64,000 nt of DNA, taken from Euglena gracilis (Eukaryota; Euglenida; Euglenophyceae; Euglenales). The stretch lies in assembly GCA_039621445.1 (NCBI GenBank), contig CP154954.1:32326012-32390011 (forward strand). Direction: 5' to 3'. Positions 44,701-53,700 of the stretch are shown one piece after another. The position numbers were made by a program, and so were the translations under genes. Each line of letters starts with the position of its first letter. Positions within the stretch are counted from its first letter, which is position 1. The notes under the pieces were generated by a model, which was not told the origin of the DNA, ran no database searches, and saw only the letters and a program-made list of their open reading frames with translations.

Positions 44701-47700
44701 AAGATTTGGCAAAAGAGCCAAAGTATGGCTCTTCTGTGTCAAGAAACTGTGTTCGGGCCAAGACTTAGGGGGAGCCCAGGGGCGGGGACCGCGACGCCGA
44801 AGGCGCCGCGGTCGCCCCTGGGCCCCCCTAAAACCTTGGCCCAAAACACTGTTCTTGTTTGAAACCGTGTTTTTAAAGTCTCAAAATCGGCCCAAACACG
44901 GTTTCTTTGTGTAAAGCGTGTCGTGTGCCGTGATGTTCGCCACTCTGTTTCGTTGTGCTCCAAGGCAACCTAGCCTTCTGTTGTGTTGTAGAGTGCCCCC
45001 GACCCGCCTCACTCGTTGAGGACCACCCGGCCTCGCAACCACACGCCGATTTTTCATGACAGTGTTTTTTGCTTTTTACTCAGGGTTGCCACAGATGCCC
45101 TCACTGAAAACGTGCCTGAACCCGGATGCCTTCACTGAAAACGTGTCATTGACACAAATGCCCTCATTGAAAACGTGCCTGAACCCGGATGCCTTCACTG
45201 AAAACGTGTCATTGCCACAAATGCCCTCATTGAAAACGTGTTCATGACCACGAATTTCAGGGCAGGCATTTGGCGGGCTGAACACGTTTTTAGGCTGAAA
45301 TCTGGGCTCAGCCACAATTTGTGTATAAAAAAAATCGAGAAAGGCTTTTCTGGCCGCCTCCCAGACTTGGAAAAACCGTTTTCCAGCCGAAAATGAGTGT
45401 TTTTTGACCCCCCCCCCCAGCCCCCGTTCTCGAAAACCATGCATTTTGGGTCATTTCCAGTTCAAATCCAGTCAGTAGCCCAAATTCGGGCGGGGGGGCC
45501 CCCCCCCCCCCCCCGGGAGTGCCAAACGGTAGACTGGGGGGGGGTAGTGGGTAGTCGGCCGACCAATTGGGTAGTCGGCCGACTAATTGGTCGGCCGACT
45601 AGTCGGCGGACCAATTGGGTAGTCGGCCGACTACCCACTCTAATGTACTAACGGGTCAAAACCGCCGACTTTTAAGCCCCCCCCTGGGAAAATTTTTTTG
45701 TCTAAATCACCTCAAAACCAGTCAAAACCCACCCAAATGGCTCCAGAACCCCCCAATCGGGGGTGAATATGCAAAAAAAAATTGGGGGAAAATGTCCATT
45801 TTGGGCCACTTTTGGCAAAAGTACACCTCTCCCCATTGAATTTTCAATATAAGTCAAAATTTGCACAAAAAGGTCTTATCAAGCCAAGTCTATTGCCAAC
45901 ATAGAAGGGATTTTGTTATTTGAGGGGGGGGGTGCGGGGGGGGGCGGACCCCCCCCCCCCGCCTGTGCCAAAGTGAGCCACAAAAATGACTTAGCCCCCG
46001 AGTATGTTGCCAACACAGAAGGGATTTTGTTATTTGAGGCTCGGATTGGGGTGGAGGGGGGAGTTTTCTGCCTCTCGTGATGCAGAATGCTTGCATTTCT
46101 ACAGTATTTTCATGTAAACCTGTTTCATCATTGGTTTTTTACCACTCCGGACCAGGCTTGTGCTTAGTCGGGTGCCTACCCCACGGGGGGGGGGGGGGGT
46201 GCTAGGGGCAGGCACCCCATAGCCCCCTTTCCGTCCCCCCCTCGGGGGGGGGTAGGGTTTTGGGGGGTGCCTGCCCCTAGCAGGCACCCCCCTCCGACCC
46301 CGGCGCCGAAGGCGCCGGGGGCCCGGAAAAGGCCATTTTCAATGAAAATTTTCTGGGTCCGGCCCGGACCCCTATCCCCCCCCCGGGGGGGGTGTGCCTG
46401 CTAGGGGCAGGCACCCTATAGCACCCACCCCCCCCCCTCCCCCCCCCCGGTTGGTAAGCACAAGCATGCTCCGGACCCCCATCAAGGGCCCACCGACCCC
46501 CCACTGACCAAAGATTTCCATCTGGGGGTGTTTATTTAGGCGTAAGACACTTATTTGGACCCATTCGGACCATTTCCGGGTGTTTTGGGCCCGCCACAGA
46601 CCATTTTTATGACCGCCGACTAGCCCGTTGGAAACATGTGCCAAACCCCAAATTCCACGTGTTGCTTTTGCAAACAACACCACCTTTTTGGGATCTGGCT
46701 CTGACGTTGCCGGGGGGCGGAACATAGCAGCGGGGGAGGTGGGAAATCTACCGCTTGGTAAAACCGTCAAAATTTTTTTTTTGCATATGACCAGGGGGGG
46801 TGGTCGTACGCCCCCCATTACCTGCAACCTGTGACCGGGGGGTGGTCATTATAAAGGGGTGGTCGTTGGACAAAGGGGAGGGGGGGCTCCGTGCGGATTC
46901 CTGGGGGTGATGCCGACCTGGTCGGCCCGACCCCTGTTGGTGGGATACCGACCCCCAAAATCCGCATAACCCCCCCCCCACCTTTTGGAAAATTAAGCCT
47001 TCGTTTGAATAGGTCAATTGTTAAGTAAGGTAAAATTTTTAATTAAAAAAATTTAATAAACCCCTTTTATCCGCCAACCCCTTTTCGGGTGCAAGTCGAC
47101 CTAACCCTATCCCTTTCATTAACAAAATAAACCCCTTTTATCCGCCAACCCCTTTTCGGGTGCAAGTCGACCTAACCCTATCCCTTTCATTAACAAAATA
47201 AACCCCTTTTATCTGCCAACCCCTTTTCGGGTGCATGTTGATCTCGCCTTTTGGAAACCCGGGGGGGGGGTAATGCAGATTTCTGGGGGTGATACCGACC
47301 TGGTCGGTATCACCCCCAGGGGTAGTTACCGACCTGGTCGGCCCGACCATGGTCGGCATCACCCCCAGGATGGTCACCCCCAGGAATCCGCCCGGGGCCG
47401 GGAGGGGGGGTACCCACTACCCCCCCCCCCCCCCCTGTCTCGCCGACTAGCTACCGACTAGGCCTAGTCGGCGGACCAATTGGGTAGTCGGCCGACTACC
47501 CACTACCCCCCCCCCCCCAGTCTACCGCCTTGCGCCCCCCGCGGGGGGTCGAGTGAAATAAAGTTGGGTCCAGCCCGGCCAGCTGGCTGCAGGCTGGGCT
47601 GCCAACTGGGCTGCCCAGCTCACCTATCCCTGCATTTTCCCCTTCATCACAGCTTCCTCCTTCACAGCCCCCCAGCACCTTGATCCAGCACCACCCATCA

Positions 47701-50700
47701 AAAGGTCGAAAATGGCAAAAATGTTTTAGAATTTTTTTTTCATCGACCCAGCCCAGCCTGGCCCTCTCCAGCCCCGAACCAGGTTTTGAATAGTGCTGAG
47801 CTCTTAATAAGCGCGCACCCACCCCTTCATTGACCAGGTGTTGAATAGTGCTGAGCTCTTGATAAGCGCACCCCCACCACCGACGGTCCGGCCCGGCCCG
47901 GCCCGGCCGGCGGCCCGGCCCGGCCCGGCCAGCGGCGGGCCGGCGGCCCGGCGGGCCGGCCAGCGGCCCGGCGTCCCAGCGAATCGTTTCGGGCCCCAAA
48001 ATTTTTTTCAATTTTTTTCGACTTTTTTGACCCGGGTTTGACCCAAAGTCAATGGGTTGGCGGCTCAAAACGGGGCTCTGGCGGGTTGGTCAACGACGGC
48101 TTTTAGCCATTTCCAACCATTAGCTACCATGGACCAATTGCCTGAGTGGTCAAAGACTATGCTGTTGAAATCAGATATCACTTCGGCAGAGACGAATATA
48201 AAACATTTTGGTGGAAACATTTCACATTAATTCAGGGTTTTCGTTTTTTTTTAACTTGCCTCCTGAGCCCTAAATGCTCTCTAAGCGAATTGTACAGTCA
48301 GTATACACGTAGCTCAGTGGTAGAGCACTCGGTTCACAAGGTAGCGGTTGTGGGTTCGATCCCCACTGTGTATAATTTTGCTGAATTAAAACATACATAG
48401 AAGCATATGTCATTTCAAACCAAAAATTCATTTTTGAGGGAATCGAACCCACGACCGATAGATTGTAAGTCGAGTGCTCTACCACTGAGCTATGCGCCTC
48501 TCTGACACATGTTGTCTGAAGGGAAAAATACTAATACATACAGGGAGAATCTTTTTGCATTACTAATATGCAATGAAGGAAATCACACCAATGGAAACAA
48601 AAAATTTTCCGGTCGAATATTGCACGAATATTCGACAATATATTTCACAACATTCGAACGTTCGATTATTTTGAAACATTCGAATATTCGTCGAATATTC
48701 GAATGTTCGAAGCAGCCTTAGCAGAAATGCCAAAAATAAAACAATGAAAAGAGAAATGAAAAAAATAAAAAATAAACATAAAAAAATAAAATTAAAAAAA
48801 CGTCACGTGAAATGATATGACATGGGGGGTGTGGGGGTGTGAGGGGGTGTGTGGGGGGTGTGGGGGGGGTGTGGGGGTGTGGGGGGGTGTGGGGGGTGTG
48901 GGGGGTGTGGGGGGGTGTGGGTGTGGGCGGTGTACCTTGTAGAGACCAATCTAACAACGTTGAGCGGGAAATATTCTGCTGTTTGGACAAGAATCGTAAC
49001 CCTGACCCTACTCCTTCAAATAACCTCACAAAATCTTTTTGGCCACAATGAAACACCATCGGGTTCTTTTGCAGAAATCCCAAAAATAAAAGAATGAAAA
49101 GAGAAATGAAAAAAAATAAAAAATAAACATAAAAAGAAAAATAAAATGAAAAGGGTCACGTGAAATGATGTGACATGTGTGGGGGGGGGGGGGGGTGGGG
49201 GGGTGTGGGTGTGTGGGGGGGTGTGGGGGGGGTGTGGGGGGTGTGGGGGGGGGTGTGGGGGGTGGGGGGGGGTGTGTGTGGGGGGGGGGGGGGGGGGGGG
49301 GTGGGGGGGGGGGGTGTGGGGGGTGTACCTTGTAGAGACCAATCTAACAACGTTGAGCGGGAAATATTCTGCTGTTTGGACAAGGATTGTAACCCTAACC
49401 CTACTCCTTCAAATAACCTCACAAAATCTTTTTGGCAACAATGAAACACCATCGGATTCTTTTCCAGACATGTCAAAAATAGTAGAATGAAAAGAGAAAT
49501 GAAAAAAAAATAAAAATAAACATAAAAACAAAATAAAATAAAAAAGGTCACGTGAATGATGTGACGTGGGGGGTGTGTGTGGGGGGGGTGTGGGGGGGTG
49601 TGGGGGTGTGTGTGGGGGGTGTGGTGGGGGGTTGGGGGCTGTGGGGGGTGCGCTGGGGGGGTTGGGGGGGGGGTGTGGGGGGTGTACCTTGTTGAGACCA
49701 ATCTAACACGTTGAGCGGGAAATATTCTGCTGTTTGGACAAGAATCGTACCCTGACCCTACTCCGTCAAATAACCTCACAAAATCTTTTTAGACAAAATG
49801 AAATACCATCGGGTTCTTTTGCAGAAATGACAAAAATAAAAGAATAAAAAGAAAAATGAAAAAAATAAAAAATAAACATAAGAACAAAAATAAAAATAAA
49901 AAAAGGTCACGTGAAATGATGTGACATGTGGGGGGTGTGGGGGGTGTGGGGGGTGTGTGGGGGTGTGGGGGGGGGTGTGGGGGTGTGGGGGGGTGTGGGG
50001 GGGTGTGGGGGGTTTTTTCCGATTTTTTTCCTACTTTTTTGACCCGGTTTTGAACCAAAGTCAATGGGTCGGCGGCGCAAAACGGGGCGCCGGCGGGTCG
50101 AAAAACGCTCGTTTTCGGCTCAATAACAGTTTTTTTGGGTCCGGGAGGCCAAAAAACATCGTTTCGGGCAAAAATTTTTTTCGATTTTTTTCGACTTTTT
50201 GGACCTGGTTTTGACCCAAAGTCAATGGGTCGGCGGCCCAAAGCGGGGCCCCGGCGGGTCGAAAAACGCTCGTTTCCGGCTCAAAAACAGTTTTTCCGGG
50301 GCCGGGAGGCCAAAAAACATCGTTTCGGGCAAAAAAAATTTTTCGATTTTTTTTCGACTTTTTGGACCCGGTTTTGACCCAAAGTCAATGGGTCAGCGGC
50401 CCAAAGCGGGGCCCCGGCGGTTCGAAAAACGCTCGTTTCCGGCTCAAAAACAGTTTTTCCGGGGCCGGGAGGCCAAAAAACATCGTTTCGGGCAAAAAAA
50501 TTTTTTCGATTTTTTTCGACTTTTTTGACCCGGTTTTGACCCATAGTCAATGGGTCGGCGGCCCAGAGCGGGCGCCTGCGGGTCGAAAAACGCTCGTTTC
50601 GGCTCAAAAACAGTTTTTCCAAAAAACATCGTTTCGGGCAAAAAAAAAAAAAAAAATTTTTTCGATTTTTTTAGAACTTTTTGACCCGGTCTTTGACCCA

Positions 50701-53700
50701 TAAGTCAATGGGTCGGCGGCCCAGAACGGGGCGCCGGCGGGTCGAAAAACGCTCGTTTTCGGCTCAAAAACAGTTTTTTTATTTTTTTTTTTTTTTGTTT
50801 TTTCTTTTTTTTCTTTTTTTTGTGTTTCTTTTTTCTTTTTTCCTTTTTTCCGGGAGGCGCCAAAAAACATCGTTTCGGGCAAAAAAAATTTTTCGATTTT
50901 TTTTTTTTTTTTTTTGACCCGGTTTTGACCCAAAGTCAATGGGTCGGCGGCCCAGAACGGGGCGCCGGCGGGTCGAAAAACGCTCGTTTTCGGCTCAAAA
51001 ACAGTTTTTCTGGGTCCGGGACGCCAAAAAACATCGTTTCGGGCAAAAAATTTTTTTTCGATTTTTTTCAACTTTTTTGACCCGGTTTTGACCCAAAGTC
51101 AATGGGTCGGCGGCCCAGAACGGGGCGCCGGCGGGTCGAAAAACGCTCGTTTTCGGCTCAAAAACAGTTTTTCTGGGTCCGGGACGCCAAAAAACATCGT
51201 TTCGGGCAAAAAAATTTTTTTCGATTTTTTTCGACTTTTTTGACCCGGTTTTGACCCAAAGTCAATGGGTCGGCGGCCCAAAACGGGGCACCGGTGGGGC
51301 GAAAAACGCTCGTTTTCGGCTCAAAAGCAGTTTTTCTGGGTCCAGGAGACCAAAAAACATCGTTTCGGGCAAAAAATTTTTTTCGACTTGACCCAAAATC
51401 AATGGGTCGGCGTGTCGAAAAACGCTTGCAATGAGTACATTAGTCATCGGTCAGTTGGTCAAGTGGCTAAAGACACCAGCTGCAAATGCTGGTCCTCTAC
51501 GGGGGCGTGGGTTCGAACCCGCACTGATCGTTTTTCTGTATGAGAATGGCCAGAAATGGCCCAAATTGGCCAAAAAACGCCCGTATCTCGGGCTGGGCGG
51601 GGAGTTGCGGGGAAATCAAAATACCGGTAGATAGAGCGTTCCAAGGGCTTCAATTCAGGTCTCCGGACATTTCCTTTGATTTTGCATCATTTTGGAGAAA
51701 TTTTGAAAACATCGATTTTTTTTTTTTTTTTCCCCCGAAAACGGCTAAGTCGAACAGAGGGAAAAGTGTACAAAACGGCCGTCTGCGCCGAAAACGCCCG
51801 TATCTCGGGCTAGGCGGGGAGTTGCGGGGAAATCAAAATACCGGTAGATGGGGCGTTCCAAGGGCTTCAAATTAGGTCTCCGGACATTTCCTTTGGTTTG
51901 GCTTCATTTTGGAGATATTTTGAAAATTGACATTTTGAGGGGGGGGGGGCTCATCCAGGGGGGGCGGGTAAATCCTACCGAGTTTGGACCCCTTCGCGCG
52001 TGAATAACTCGGGCCTGGCGGGGAGTTGGGGGTCAAACCCAGGTGATTCGGAAACTAGGAATCCAGTCGCTCGTGACTGAAAAAAAAAATTTCGGGAACC
52101 GGGCCGGGATCATGGTGATAATCCGTCGGTTCTCCAGGTGGCCCCGACCCGGGGGGGGGGGAGGGGGGGGGGGGGCGAGGGGGGGGATTTCGACGGTGGT
52201 AAGCTTCGCTCTTACCCATAAAGGGATAAGAGCTCAGCGACCCCTCCATACATACCGGCCCACTCCATGGAGCTCTTTTGCCTGAAATCCATAGGTTTTG
52301 TACCAGAAACAGGGCGCCGGTGGCTCGAAAAACGCTCATTTTCGGCTCGAAAACAGTTTTTCCAGGTCCGGGAGGCCCAAAAACATTGTTTTGGTCAAAA
52401 TTTTTTTTCGATTTTTTCGACTTTTTTGACCCAGTTTTGACCCAAAGTCAATGGGTCGGCGGTCCAAAACGGGGCGCTGGCGGGTCGAAATACGCTCGTT
52501 TTCGGCTCAAAAACAGTTTTTCTGGGTCCGGGAGGCCAAAAAGCATCGTTTCGGGCAAAAAATTTTCGATTTTTTTCGAGTTTTTTGGCTGAAAACGGCT
52601 AAGTCGAACAGAGGGAAAAGTGTACAAAATGGCCTGAAACGGCCCAAATTGGCCAAAAAAACGCCCGTATCTCGGGCTGGGCGGGGAGTTGTGGGGAAAC
52701 CAAAATCCCAGTAGATAGAGCGTTCCAAGGGCATCAATTTAGGTCTCCAGACATTTCCTTTGATTTTGCATCATTTTCGAGAAATTTTGAAAACATCGAT
52801 TTTTTGACCCCCCCACCCCCCGAAAACGGCTAAGTCGAGTAGTGGGAAAAGTGTACAAAACGGCCATCTGCGGGCTGGGCGGGCGGGGAGTTGCGGGGAA
52901 ATCAAAATACCGGTAGATGGGGCGTTCCAAGGGCTTCAAATTAGGTCTCCGGACATTTCCTTTGATTTGGCTTCATTTTGGAGATATTTTGAAATATGAC
53001 ATTTTTTGGCAGTCCAAAGGGGGGGGGGCTTATCCAGGGGGGGGCGGGCCGATCCTACCCAGTTTGGACCCCTTCGCGCGTGAATAACTCGGGCCTGGCG
53101 GAGTTGGGGGTCAAACCCAGGTGATTCGGAAACTAGAAATCCAGTCGCTCGCAACTGAAAAAAAAAATTCCGGGAACGGGGCCGGGATCATGGTGATAAT
53201 CCGTCGGTTCTCCTGGTGGCCCCGAGGGGGGGGGGGGGGGGGGGGGGGGCGGGGGGGGGGGTTTCGCCGGGGGTAAGCTTCGCTCTTACCCATAAAGGGA
53301 TAAGAGCTCAGCGACCCCTCCCTATCCCCCGAGGGGGGGGGGTCCAGCCAGCAGCCTTTTTGCCAGCCGGAGGCTGACTGGGGTCCTTAAGACCCCGATT
53401 CCCTGAGCTCAGCACTGCACAAAACCTGGGGTTGGGGTTTGAGCAGTTGGTGTTAGGGTATCAGCTTGGATGAAGAAACCGAATTTTCAAACGAATTTTC
53501 AAAAAGGATCGTCCCTCCTTCTGCAGGAGCCAAGTGGAAACGACTTGGCGGAGATCAGGAAGCAAGTGGAAGAGCTTCACAAGGAAAGCCCCTTGAAAGA
53601 TTACAAGCTGGTTCTTGAGACAAAGGTTGCCTGCCCGCCCCATGGAGGGAGGTCGGGTTTTTGGTTTCCGTGCTGACCCAGGCAAACTCCCTTGAAAATG

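Larger units (their letters stand above)
42488..45320. mobile_element. Inverted pair of transposon-like units encoding a Cys/His-rich protein
   Basis: Two copies face each other: a minus-strand unit at about 42488-43720 and a plus-strand unit at about 43720-45320. Both are bordered by CACTGAAAACGTG subterminal repeats and by text reading GGCTGAAATCTGGGCTCAG near their outer ends. The plus unit carries an extra ~160-bp hairpin block (44745-44905) with GGCGCC-rich arms, whose relative lies at 43950-44110. No target-site duplication or recognisable catalytic triad was seen. Confidence 0.7.
39700..53526. other. Giant intron (13.8 kb) of the OSCP gene
   Basis: Donor AAG|GTGTGT at 39700 and acceptor TTCTGCAG at 53526 join phase-0 exons whose products are contiguous in the OSCP family (VIVAK then EPSGNDLAEIRKQ). 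The intron contains an inverted transposon-like pair (42488-45320), palindrome clusters, GC minisatellites, three tRNA-like genes and two large tandem arrays. An OSCP exon duplicated inside was not seen. Confidence 0.85.

Noticed and set aside
48720-51420. Possible CRISPR array
   Set aside because: The repeats are long direct tandem units (about 350 and 163 bp) without short repeats and unique spacers, in a eukaryotic intron.
50100-51420. Repeated 'KTVFEPKTSVFRPAGAP' protein on the minus strand and its plus-strand counterpart
   Set aside because: Both are translations of the 163-bp satellite; frames shift between units through homopolymer changes.
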